NCBI RefSeq assembly: GCF_003957515.1
Contig: NZ_RQXW01000002.1
Coordinates: forward strand, 310,001 to 374,000
DNA from: Amphritea opalescens
GTDB lineage: Bacteria; Pseudomonadota; Gammaproteobacteria; Pseudomonadales; Balneatricaceae
Direction of reading: 5' to 3'
DNA length: 64,000 nucleotides
Under the pieces are notes generated by a model. It had not been told where the DNA came from and ran no database searches. It worked only from the letters and a program-made list of their open reading frames with translations. Positions 34,752 to 43,450 of the stretch are shown piece by piece; the stretch's first letter is position 1, and each line of letters starts with the position of its first letter. The translations under genes and the position numbers were made by a program.

Positions 34752-37700
34752 ATGTCTAGCGTCGATGAAAGAAAATCAATAACGGACTACATCAGCAATC
34801 AATTGATTGGGCCCTTTGCGGGGGATGATGAAGTGCTCAGCGAAAAGCCTCATAAACGTTATCTGATGGGAATATTGTTTCCGTTGGGTGCTGTTGAGGA
34901 TGATGTCGATGATGATACGCCAGATGAGGTCGATAATAGCGTTTCACTGTCGTCGGAATTTAAGCCTTCGGCAATGGCTTTATCGTTTGCTGTTTCTGGC
35001 ACCTCTGAAATTAGTATTGCTTTATCTGCTGGTACTTATGAGAAGAAAGGCGAGGTATGGCCGCGCAGCGCGCATAGTGAAATAGTTACGTTTAATGTCG
35101 CTAATGACGATACCAAAGTACAAAAAATACTAGGCGGTAAGGCGCGTTTGAATATAGTCAAACGTCCGTGGCAGGATGGTTGGATTCTTACCGTTGCCCT
35201 GTCTAATGACATGACGTGCGGCAAAGTACTGGATACATCAAAATGCCTCTTCCAGACAAAGATAGAATGTAGTACCACGGCTGGAAATTTTACTGAGTAT
35301 CCCACGGCTGATCGCTTTCGTTTTGATGAAGAGCAGCAGGAACTGGCGCTTCTCTATCGCAAGCGTGTTAATTGGGGGGGCGGGCATGGTTGCGCTTGTA
35401 TATGGGACAAGGCTAGTACTACGCCAACATGGTTAAGTAGTGCTTCAATGCCGGAAACCGAAGTGTATGGTTTTAGTACTACTATCGACTTCAATCAGTA
35501 TGGGGGAGTCCCGGATGAGGTCCTTCGTCTCCAGTGGTTGGCTGATGAAAAAACCCCCAAGAATGAGTTGATTAGTGGCCTTAAAAAATTCGTAAGTGCT
35601 TACCATCAGTGGATCGATGGTCAGCGCGATGAGGTGGTGCCTGAGCAGTTCGGAGAAACCAAAGAAAGGGTCATCAGTCGACTAGATGAGGCTGAGGCTC
35701 GAATGCTAAAAGGCATAATAGCTCTCGAGTCGGATAGCAACGCACTGAAGTCTTTTCATCTTGCAAGTCGTGCCATGCTAATGCAAATGGTTCATAGCGG
35801 TGATGACTACAGCGGAAAGGTCACAGCAAGAAATGAGCAGGTTTATGCCACACCTGATTATTTTTCAAGTAAGTATGAAAGTTTAAGGTGGTATCCCTTC
35901 CAGTTAGCTTTTCAGTTGCTAGTGATCGAATCGTTGGTTTATACAGATACTGGTGATTATTCAGATTCGCGAGATTTGGTAGATTTACTATGGTTCCCCA
36001 CCGGTGGTGGGAAAACAGAGGCCTACCTTTCGTTGGCGGCATGGGAACTGATATATCGCCGCCTTGAAGACGAGCTCAAGGGGGCCGGCACCACGGTTAT
36101 TAAGCGGTATACGTTACGCCTGCTGACCTCTCAGCAATTCCAGCGTGCCGGTACCATGATCTGTGCACTGGAGCTGATTCGCCAAGAAAATGAACAGTTA
36201 TTGGGCAAAACGCCTTTCTCCCTCGGGCTCTGGGTTGGTCAGGCGAGCGCTCCAAACCGTTTTACTTCAGGTAATACCGACAAGCCGGCAGCTCTAGAAC
36301 TCTTTAACTTCATGAAAGAGGAAGAGGAACCGGAAAACCCTTTCCAGTTAAAGCACTGTCCATGGTGTGGGACAAGTATTACGCCAAGGAGCCGTTCTCG
36401 TGATCACTTAGATTATGGTGTTCGTGCCAGTGAAAATAGTTTTGATTTTTACTGCACAACGGACAGTTGTGCCTTTCATCATCACCTACCTATTCAAGTA
36501 GTTGATGAAGCGCTTTATCAAAATCCACCAAGTATGCTTATTGGTACTATCGATAAGTTTGCTCGGATGGCATGGCGAGATGATACTCAAGCGTTCTTTG
36601 GCTTCAATGGCAAATACAATCCACCTAGCTTAATCATTCAAGATGAACTTCATCTAATTTCTGGCCCGCTAGGGACTATTGCCGGCATTTATGAGGCCGG
36701 CATTGATGCGTTAATTAAAAAGCTTGGTGGTAGGGCTAAAGTGATTGCAGCTACTGCGACTATAAGAGCAGCGCAGCAGCAAAGTAGAAGATTGTTTGGT
36801 CGAGATATGCAAATCTTTCCGCCTCCAGGGTTAGACGAGGCCGATTCATTTTACTCGCGTGAAAATACCGATGCTCCTGGGCGTTTGTACGTTGGAGTGA
36901 TGCCTTCAGGGCATACGGGGCAAACGGCTTTAGTGCAAACGGCAGCCGCTTTATTGCAATCGCCGGTAGAAACGGGGCAGGTGGGAGGCTGTCTTGATAC
37001 CTGGTGGACTTTACCTATTTACCACAATAGCCGACGAGAGTTGGGTAAAACCATGACGCTGGCACGAGATGATATTCCATCACGTATAGAAGTTATTGCG
37101 TCCGATAAGAGTAAGGCCCGCAAGTGTGAAGAGGTAGAAGAACTCTCTGCAAATGTTAAAGGGCCTCGCATCCCTGAGGTGCTGCAAAAATTGAAGCTTA
37201 AGGCTGGCGAGAGTGGCGTGGTCGATATACTGCCTTGTACCAATATGATTTCTGTAGGCGTGGATATTGGCCGCTTGGGCGTGATGTTGGTTAACGGTCA
37301 ACCGAAGACGACTGCTGAATATATCCAAGCGTCGAGTCGAGTGGGGCGTAAGAAGGATAACCCGCCTGCAATCGTTCTGACGTTATTTTCGCCCTCTAAA
37401 CCAAGGGATAGGTCGCACTATGAAACCTTCAGTACCTATCATCAGTCTTTGTATCGTTATGTTGAACCAACCAGTATTACACCTTGGGCACCACCAGCAA
37501 GAGCACGCGCCCTGCATGCAGCATTAATTATTCTGGTTCGACTTAGTGGTCATTTAATGCCTAATGACAGTGCAGGGGAGTTTAATAAAAATGATCCGGA
37601 TTTCAAAAGTCTATATGTTACGTTTAAAGAGAGAATTACTGACTCAACCTCGGACATGGATGCGAAAGAAGTTGAGAAAATTCTCGTCCACCTCGATGAA

Positions 37701-37898
37701 ATTATTGATGAGTGGCATGGTTATGCCCTCAATAAAGAAATTAACCGATACGAGTCGGCTCAGTCAGGCCATCAGTTTAATCCGTTAATCAAATCGTTTG
37801 ATGGCGGGGCCAAGAAAAAAGGTTTTTGGAAAACACTGAACTCCATGCGCAACGTTGATACTGAAACACAGATTAAAGTAAGAGGTGAAGCACAGTGA
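34752..37898 (+). CDS. DrmA-like helicase of a DISARM-related system
   Basis: A 1048-residue SF2 helicase. Walker A is FPTGGGKTEAY (Lys421), the DExH-type box is QDELHL (Asp631-Glu632), and motif VI reads QASSRVGR (859-866). A zinc ribbon with Cys536, Cys539, Cys568 and Cys573 is inserted between motifs. The LWFPTGGGKTEAYL...TLRLLTSQQFQRA and IIQDELHLISGPLG patterns are typical of DISARM DrmA. ATG 34752 follows AAGGAAGG; the ORF opens earlier at GTG 34716. Its end overlaps the DrmB-like start by 4 bp (GTGA). DrmA works with DrmB on DNA during phage entry; here the usual methylase and DrmC are absent. Confidence 0.78.
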   Translation: MSSVDERKSITDYISNQLIGPFAGDDEVLSEKPHKRYLMGILFPLGAVEDDVDDDTPDEVDNSVSLSSEFKPSAMALSFAVSGTSEISIALSAGTYEKKGEVWPRSAHSEIVTFNVANDDTKVQKILGGKARLNIVKRPWQDGWILTVALSNDMTCGKVLDTSKCLFQTKIECSTTAGNFTEYPTADRFRFDEEQQELALLYRKRVNWGGGHGCACIWDKASTTPTWLSSASMPETEVYGFSTTIDFNQYGGVPDEVLRLQWLADEKTPKNELISGLKKFVSAYHQWIDGQRDEVVPEQFGETKERVISRLDEAEARMLKGIIALESDSNALKSFHLASRAMLMQMVHSGDDYSGKVTARNEQVYATPDYFSSKYESLRWYPFQLAFQLLVIESLVYTDTGDYSDSRDLVDLLWFPTGGGKTEAYLSLAAWELIYRRLEDELKGAGTTVIKRYTLRLLTSQQFQRAGTMICALELIRQENEQLLGKTPFSLGLWVGQASAPNRFTSGNTDKPAALELFNFMKEEEEPENPFQLKHCPWCGTSITPRSRSRDHLDYGVRASENSFDFYCTTDSCAFHHHLPIQVVDEALYQNPPSMLIGTIDKFARMAWRDDTQAFFGFNGKYNPPSLIIQDELHLISGPLGTIAGIYEAGIDALIKKLGGRAKVIAATATIRAAQQQSRRLFGRDMQIFPPPGLDEADSFYSRENTDAPGRLYVGVMPSGHTGQTALVQTAAALLQSPVETGQVGGCLDTWWTLPIYHNSRRELGKTMTLARDDIPSRIEVIASDKSKARKCEEVEELSANVKGPRIPEVLQKLKLKAGESGVVDILPCTNMISVGVDIGRLGVMLVNGQPKTTAEYIQASSRVGRKKDNPPAIVLTLFSPSKPRDRSHYETFSTYHQSLYRYVEPTSITPWAPPARARALHAALIILVRLSGHLMPNDSAGEFNKNDPDFKSLYVTFKERITDSTSDMDAKEVEKILVHLDEIIDEWHGYALNKEINRYESAQSGHQFNPLIKSFDGGAKKKGFWKTLNSMRNVDTETQIKVRGEAQ

Positions 37899-39691
37899 GT
37901 GATGATCGTTCAGTTAGAAGTTCACAGTTGATTTCACCTTATGGAACGGGTGCAATTGTTGATATCGGTGATGAGTCATTGATGTTAACTGACCTGAAAG
38001 GGTGGCCTAGGTACCTTGAAAATATTTCACTAGACAGGTTGGCTAGAGAGTTAGGCGTAAAATCATTAAAAGCACCGCCGACAGCTCCAGAGTTTAGCCG
38101 GAGTAAAGCCAATAAAGCTGTAGAGTCTATTCGTTTTCCTCGTTGGATGTTTTGTCCGAGCTGTCGCCGTATGAATCGGTGGACCAGCCAGGATGAGAAC
38201 GATAATGATAAGCCGGTATGTCCCCGGCCTACCTGTAAACAACGTGCTCTTGTTCCCATGCGTTTCGTCATGGCCTGTGAGCAAGGGCACGCAGAAGATG
38301 TACCTTGGGGCTGGTGGGCGCATTCTCGCGGAGGCACATGTGATACAAAAGATTATGATAAGAACTTGTACTTCAAATCAAAGCCTGAGTTGGGTAGTGG
38401 TTTGGATGCATTATTTGTTGAGTGTAAGGCCTGTCCAGGAAAGCGAGATCTAGGTGACATCACTTCACCGGGTGCTATGAAGTCGGCTGGGGTTAGCTGC
38501 AAAGGAAGTCAGCCTTGGGAGTCTTGGGGAGAGTGTGACCAAGATCCGGTTGTGTTGCAGCGGGGAGCTAGCAACCTTTATTACCCTATTGTTCGTTCTG
38601 CCTTGGATATTCCTGTAGCCGCGGCATTAGAGGGCGAGTCAGAGTTATTTAAGGCAGTACAGTCAGACCCTTCTTTTCCCACCTTTCGTAATCTCTTAGT
38701 TGAAAGGGACAACGAGGCAGCTGCTAAAGGTGTGGCAGAAATGATCGCTGATAATAATGGATGTACAGTCGAAGAAGTTTTTTCCTGTATTGAAAATGAT
38801 GAAGACGAAGAAGAGTTTAATGGTGATCTGCCTACCACTGAAGAGCTTCAATTAGCAGAGTGGGAGGTCTTGGTATCCCCAGATGTAGATAAGCACGGCA
38901 GCCAGAGTTTCTCTGCCAGATTAACCACCCGATTAGAGGCAGCCGATCGGTGGGGTATAGCTGATTTAGTTGAGCGCATTGTTCTGCTAGATAAGCTCAG
39001 AGAGGTTCGCGCTTTTTGTGGTTTTGAGCGAGTTAAAACCGGAGTGAATAAAGTCCCCCCTGCTGGCAAGCATGAAGATATTAAGTGGCTGCCAGCTATT
39101 GAAGTCTTTGGTGAGGGAATATTTATTCAGCTTTCAGAAGAGGCGTTAGAAAAATGGGAGAGAACGACTGCTACGTTTATTGATTCTAGGGTCGCGCCAC
39201 TATTATCTCGTTTTGAAGAAGGTGACATCGCATATTTACCAGAACCTAATGCTCGCCTAGTTGCATTACATACATTTGCCCACCTTCTTATTCGACAGCT
39301 CAGTTTTGAGTGTGGTTACTCCAGTGGCTCTATTCGCGAGAGAATTTATGCCGCCCATGGTCAGGCAGGGGTTTTGATCTACACCGCTGACTCGGATTCA
39401 GAGGGTAGCCTTGGCGGCCTAGTACAGCAGGGTGAACCTGAAAGGTTATTGCCTACAATTGCCGCCGCTATCGATACCGCCAGTTGGTGTTCAAATGATC
39501 CTGTGTGCAGTGAAATGGAAACCCAAGGTGTGATGGGGCTTAATAAAGCTGCCTGCCATAGCTGTACATTGGTTTCAGAAACCAGTTGCACCATGAATAA
39601 CCTGTTGCTTGATAGAAAACTTTTGCTGGGCGATGAATCGGGTGATGGTTTTTTTACGACTGTACTGGCAGCAATCAAAGGGAGTAAGTAA
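37895..39691 (+). CDS. DrmB-like DUF1998 zinc protein
   Basis: 598 residues, GTG start inside the overlap with the helicase gene. It opens with RSSQLISPYGTGAIVDIGDE, has an N-terminal zinc module CPSC...CPRPTC (Cys87, 90, 109, 114), then VMACEQGHAEDVPWGWW, and ends in a DUF1998 module with clustered cysteines (NDPVCSEM, AACHSCTLVSETSC). This layout is that of DISARM DrmB, the partner of the DrmA helicase. In DISARM, DrmA and DrmB form the DNA-sensing core. The gene is 6 bp from the next helicase gene. Confidence 0.78.
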   Translation: MSDDRSVRSSQLISPYGTGAIVDIGDESLMLTDLKGWPRYLENISLDRLARELGVKSLKAPPTAPEFSRSKANKAVESIRFPRWMFCPSCRRMNRWTSQDENDNDKPVCPRPTCKQRALVPMRFVMACEQGHAEDVPWGWWAHSRGGTCDTKDYDKNLYFKSKPELGSGLDALFVECKACPGKRDLGDITSPGAMKSAGVSCKGSQPWESWGECDQDPVVLQRGASNLYYPIVRSALDIPVAAALEGESELFKAVQSDPSFPTFRNLLVERDNEAAAKGVAEMIADNNGCTVEEVFSCIENDEDEEEFNGDLPTTEELQLAEWEVLVSPDVDKHGSQSFSARLTTRLEAADRWGIADLVERIVLLDKLREVRAFCGFERVKTGVNKVPPAGKHEDIKWLPAIEVFGEGIFIQLSEEALEKWERTTATFIDSRVAPLLSRFEEGDIAYLPEPNARLVALHTFAHLLIRQLSFECGYSSGSIRERIYAAHGQAGVLIYTADSDSEGSLGGLVQQGEPERLLPTIAAAIDTASWCSNDPVCSEMETQGVMGLNKAACHSCTLVSETSCTMNNLLLDRKLLLGDESGDGFFTTVLAAIKGSK

Positions 39692-39697
39692 GCCGTT

Positions 39698-41053
39698 ATG
39701 AGAATGCCAAATTCCAGAGAGATTAGTGACGAGCAGGAAGAAATCTATATGGAAGCGCCAATGGATAGCACAGTCATGGTAGCGGGTCCTCCGGGCACTG
39801 GTAAAACGGTGATCGCCTTTCTTCGTGCGCAGGCGCTGAATAAGCGTAAGAAGCCTGCCACAGTGATGATGTATGGCAAAGTGCTTAGAAAATATACAAG
39901 TAATGTTTCAGATCAGCAGGAAGAAAAAATTTCTACTTCAACTTTGTTAAGTTGGGCCTTTAAATGGTGGAAGCTTCACAAAATTAATACTCAAACAGTA
40001 ATTGGCGATAAGGTTTATCTTGACTGCCCTTATAAGGACAAAGATAAGGCCAAAGAACATGGTGCAAAATGGGATAGAGTAAAACATAAGTGGTGGGTTC
40101 CCAGTGAAAGTTATAACAAACATAAAGCTTTATTTGAGCAATGGTTATTAGCAAGTTATGAGCCGCCTAAAGTTGATAACTTTCAGTATGACTGGCAACA
40201 AATGTTTGAAAAGTTAGCCGTGCATGTGGGTCAGAAGAAACCGGTAAAAAATCCTGGCTACCTAATAATTGATGAGGCGCAGGATTTTCCACCGGCAATG
40301 TTTCGTTGTTTGCGTTTTGCGATGAGGAATGTAGAGAACTCGGGTATTACCATCATGGCTGATGAAAATCAGCGACTAAATGAAGACTATAATTCGACAA
40401 TCGGTCAGATTAATCAGGAGTTGGCTATTCCTGACGAGAGACAGTATTTATTAACGGAAAATTTTCGTAATACACGAGAGGTTGCTGAGTTGGCCGCCTA
40501 TTTTTATGTAGGTTTACCTACTGGTAAGCCTGCAGCGCCAACACGTAAAGGTGAAAAGGCAGTGATAGTTGCTACGTGTTCGATGGATGACCAGGTGCAG
40601 TTCCTTGTTGACGCAGTTACTAATCGTGCCTTTGGTGAGGTTGGTGTTTTTGCTCAGACTGACTCTATGCGGGAAAAACTTTATAACAAGTTACAGAATC
40701 GCCTTAGAGGTAAATATCGCGTACAAACCTACTCCTCAAAAGAAGAATATAAAGATGTACACCCTGTAGATGACCTAGTATTTGATAAAAAAGGTACCCT
40801 AACTGTTATTAATCGCCAAAGTTGTAAAGGCCTCGAATTTGATGCTGTCTTTATTCCTGAAATTCAAACCATGCCAATCGATGGTAGTAACCTCGATACG
40901 TTTAAAATGAATATGTACGTTATGTGCTCTCGAGCGCGTCAGGCACTTTACTTATTGTATTCTTCCGGCGCGGAGAAGGAACCTGATATAATCAAATATT
41001 TGCCTGATAAAACGACTGGAATACTGCAACGACTGGAATACTGCAATGACTGA
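39698..41053 (+). CDS. UvrD-like SF1 helicase with an inserted DUF5710 module
   Basis: A 451-residue SF1 ATPase: Walker A GPPGTGKT (30-37), Walker B IIDEAQDF (Asp192-Glu193), ENFRNTREVAELA, and a C-terminal motif block with SCKGLEFDAVFIPE and CSRARQALYLLY. Between Walker A and B, residues 107-136 read YLDCPYKDKDKAKEHGAKWD...KWWVP, the DUF5710 module found in DNA primases and transfer proteins, an unusual place for it. The gene ends in a 17-bp tandem duplication that shifts its last codons, and it overlaps the next gene by 8 bp. It stands where DrmC might be expected in class 1 DISARM but is unrelated to it. Confidence 0.75.
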   Translation: MRMPNSREISDEQEEIYMEAPMDSTVMVAGPPGTGKTVIAFLRAQALNKRKKPATVMMYGKVLRKYTSNVSDQQEEKISTSTLLSWAFKWWKLHKINTQTVIGDKVYLDCPYKDKDKAKEHGAKWDRVKHKWWVPSESYNKHKALFEQWLLASYEPPKVDNFQYDWQQMFEKLAVHVGQKKPVKNPGYLIIDEAQDFPPAMFRCLRFAMRNVENSGITIMADENQRLNEDYNSTIGQINQELAIPDERQYLLTENFRNTREVAELAAYFYVGLPTGKPAAPTRKGEKAVIVATCSMDDQVQFLVDAVTNRAFGEVGVFAQTDSMREKLYNKLQNRLRGKYRVQTYSSKEEYKDVHPVDDLVFDKKGTLTVINRQSCKGLEFDAVFIPEIQTMPIDGSNLDTFKMNMYVMCSRARQALYLLYSSGAEKEPDIIKYLPDKTTGILQRLEYCND

Positions 41054-42662
41054 TGATTCAACACAGGGTATGTTCAATGAAGAGGTTGTTAAAAAAACAC
41101 TAGGTTCGGTATACATACTGACAAGTGTCCGGCAACTTATTCGAATGCTGGATATTGGCCTAGTCGTACCTGAGCTTGTTGCATGCATCGATGATGTTAT
41201 AGCAACCTTTGGAACTGATCAGTTACCTAGTTTGAATACAATAAAAGGTTACCCAAGGGTGCCTGTATTGTTGGAGCTTAAGCATGGCACCACTAAGCTT
41301 CAATCTGTCTATCCGGCATCGACAATCAAAACTATACACTTCGCATCTCAGGATGAGCTTGAGGATTATCAGGCTCGTGGTTTTGAGAATGTACCCAATT
41401 CGCTATTTTCCTTTGAGGTCACACCGGCCCTTTTTGAAAAAGGGCCTCATGCGAACGTGATAGCCTCGCTACCTAAAATTAACCGAAGCGCTCTTCGGGA
41501 AAACTATCGAGAATATGATGTTCTTGCTGGGCTGTTATGGGATTCTATCGTTCAAGCCACAGCAGCGAGTGAGTTGGTTTCACTTTTGCGGAGTCTTGTG
41601 ACTCATTCAGATGTCCCCGCTGCCTTGAATGCTTGGATACAATATAGAGTAGATACAGGCAATTTGCCGAACGAAGATAACGGGTTATTGAGTACTTATT
41701 TACACTTACTCGGTGGTCGCGATATAGACGAAGGTTGGGCTTCAGGTGAAGTATTAGAAGAACTTGCTAGTCAGGTGATAGCACCAATTGCTGATAGTGA
41801 AAATTTTAAAAAGTGGTATCAATATAGTAAGGCTGTGATCAACAATCAAAAAAAGTTAAGTGCGTTAACAGATGACGGAGATGTGCTGTTGCGGGCTATT
41901 CTCTTGCATCTTTTAAATCCGGATGTTGAGTCTGTCAAACGTATGACTATGCGTGATCCGGCTCCTGGCAGCAAAGTGCTTGCTATGGCACGAGCCCTAG
42001 CGGCAACACGTTTGGGTTTTGCACCATTAGATGCAGCAGGCAAAGAAGAGAGACCCGGAGCTTTCTGGCTAGTCAGTGACCTTATTGCGGGCTACATTAA
42101 TAACAATAAGCTTGAGCTTAATGAACTGCATATAGATGATGAATCAGGAGTTGGTTCATTGGTGCTTTGGCATGACCAAACCGTCGGCATCTATGTATCA
42201 CAGCCCCAGCAACCTACTAACGCTGATAGTGAGAAGGTTCAGGAAATAGAAGAGACTTATTTATCACTTATTGAGTTACAGCAAATGGCTGAGGGCCTCG
42301 ATATTATTGAAAGCACCTCCATCGATGAGGGGCTGCTAGCGTTGGTATTAACAAAAACCGCAGCAAAACCCTTACCCAAACAGGCAACCTTTGTAATAAA
42401 TATGCAATCCGCTCAGGGTGGAATACTCACAACCCGCTTGCTTGACCTGAGCATGAAGTCTCACAAAGCTAAATTAACCGGTAAGCGTACTTTGGCAGCG
42501 CTGGTTTATCAAACAGATCAAGGGGCAGATTTTCGGTTTGAAACGCAGGAAGACGAACATTTTTCAGCGCAACTCACATTGCCACAGGAAATCAATCAAC
42601 AATCGCTACAAACGGCCTTGCAGAGATTATTCTATTGCCATGCGTGGATGAAAATAAAATAA
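41046..42662 (+). CDS. Unknown 538-aa protein of the DISARM-like operon
   Basis: A soluble, largely helical protein, no transmembrane segments and no nuclease or methylase motif that I can see. The N-terminal 150 residues include YPRVPVLLELKHGTTKLQSV; the middle is leucine/alanine-rich helix (about 170-340); the C-terminal third is beta-rich (about 370-538). ATG 41046 lies within the end of the helicase gene, so it is co-translated with it. No family recognised. By position it should be a system-specific partner of the helicases. Confidence 0.65.
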   Translation: MTDDSTQGMFNEEVVKKTLGSVYILTSVRQLIRMLDIGLVVPELVACIDDVIATFGTDQLPSLNTIKGYPRVPVLLELKHGTTKLQSVYPASTIKTIHFASQDELEDYQARGFENVPNSLFSFEVTPALFEKGPHANVIASLPKINRSALRENYREYDVLAGLLWDSIVQATAASELVSLLRSLVTHSDVPAALNAWIQYRVDTGNLPNEDNGLLSTYLHLLGGRDIDEGWASGEVLEELASQVIAPIADSENFKKWYQYSKAVINNQKKLSALTDDGDVLLRAILLHLLNPDVESVKRMTMRDPAPGSKVLAMARALAATRLGFAPLDAAGKEERPGAFWLVSDLIAGYINNNKLELNELHIDDESGVGSLVLWHDQTVGIYVSQPQQPTNADSEKVQEIEETYLSLIELQQMAEGLDIIESTSIDEGLLALVLTKTAAKPLPKQATFVINMQSAQGGILTTRLLDLSMKSHKAKLTGKRTLAALVYQTDQGADFRFETQEDEHFSAQLTLPQEINQQSLQTALQRLFYCHAWMKIK

Positions 42663-42736
42663 ATGAACCGATTAGTATTTAAAGTATCACTTCAGTCTTT
42701 TTTGCCTTTAAATATTCAGTCAGGTAGGTTTTTGTC

Positions 42737-42811
42737 ATGAGTACCTTCACGCCCAGTATGCGCGTCCTCTGTCGCGATGCTGAATGGTTAGTTACAGGAC
42801 CGACCGTATGA
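42737..42811 (+). pseudogene. 5' relic of an SNF2/DISARM-type helicase gene
   Basis: ATG 42737 opens a 24-codon frame, MSTFTPSMRVLCRDAEWLVT and stop. The pattern 'phe-x-pro...arg-asp-x-glu-trp-leu-val' resembles the very start of DrmD-like and other SNF2 helicases. The frame is cut at about 42790, exactly where a different gene's frame begins, so this looks like the left side of a deletion scar. Confidence 0.45.
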
Positions 42812-43385
42812 TAAAAAGAAGTCTATCGAAGGCGGTTTTGATGACCGCCCCTTGCGCTTGAATAAAAATATGCGTGATAGCGATGAGTGGAATGAAGCCT
42901 TGATGCTCAAACGAGCGAAACGGCTGGCAAAGATTGCCTTGAAGTTATGGCCAAAGTTAGATGTCGGTGCACAGGCCGTGGCTGAAGCGGAGCTGAAAGA
43001 TAAAAAAAGACAGGCCGCAGGGCTGACCGTTGAAGATGTGGGTGGTATGCGCGCACCCATTAAAAAACTCTATGAATTACTCGAAGAGCGAGTTTTACGC
43101 ATTGATCATGACATCTCAGTGATCACTACCAAAAAGAATCGGACCTTTTACACACTGTCGCCTTTTATTCAGGCAATACCCCGTAAAAATAAATTGGCAG
43201 TGATACTTACACTTGATTATCAAGAACTGGATGCCAACGCACTAGGTTACTGCTCAGATACGCGTGATTGGTCTTTTGTTGCCAACGTTGATTTAAGCGG
43301 TGTGTATTGTGATTTGCATACTAAGGATGATTTCGAGTGGTTGAGTGGATTGATCAATAAGGCTTATGAAGAAACTTTGACATAG
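42792..43385 (+). pseudogene. 3' relic of a GmrSD-type (DUF262/DUF1524-DUF5655) gene
   Basis: An open frame without a proper start runs from the scar at about 42792 through ATG 42870 to the stop. It begins LQDRPYDKKKSIEGGF then RPLRLNKNMRDSDEWNEALM, matching the end of the DUF1524 region of GmrSD-type modification-dependent restriction proteins, and continues as a DUF5655-like domain (FYTLSPFIQAIPRKNK to the end). The nuclease and DUF262 parts are missing. It could still be translated as a small DUF5655 protein from an internal start, but the loss of its 5' part is clear. Confidence 0.6.
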
Positions 43386-43450
43386 TGATTAAACTATATT
43401 CCATTTTTTTGGGATGAAATTGCGACATGTAAGGATACGAGGAATATTTA

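Noticed and set aside
39698-41053. DrmC (phospholipase D) of DISARM at the expected position
   Set aside because: The gene there is an SF1 helicase with Walker motifs; no HKD-type motif is seen in it or in its neighbours.
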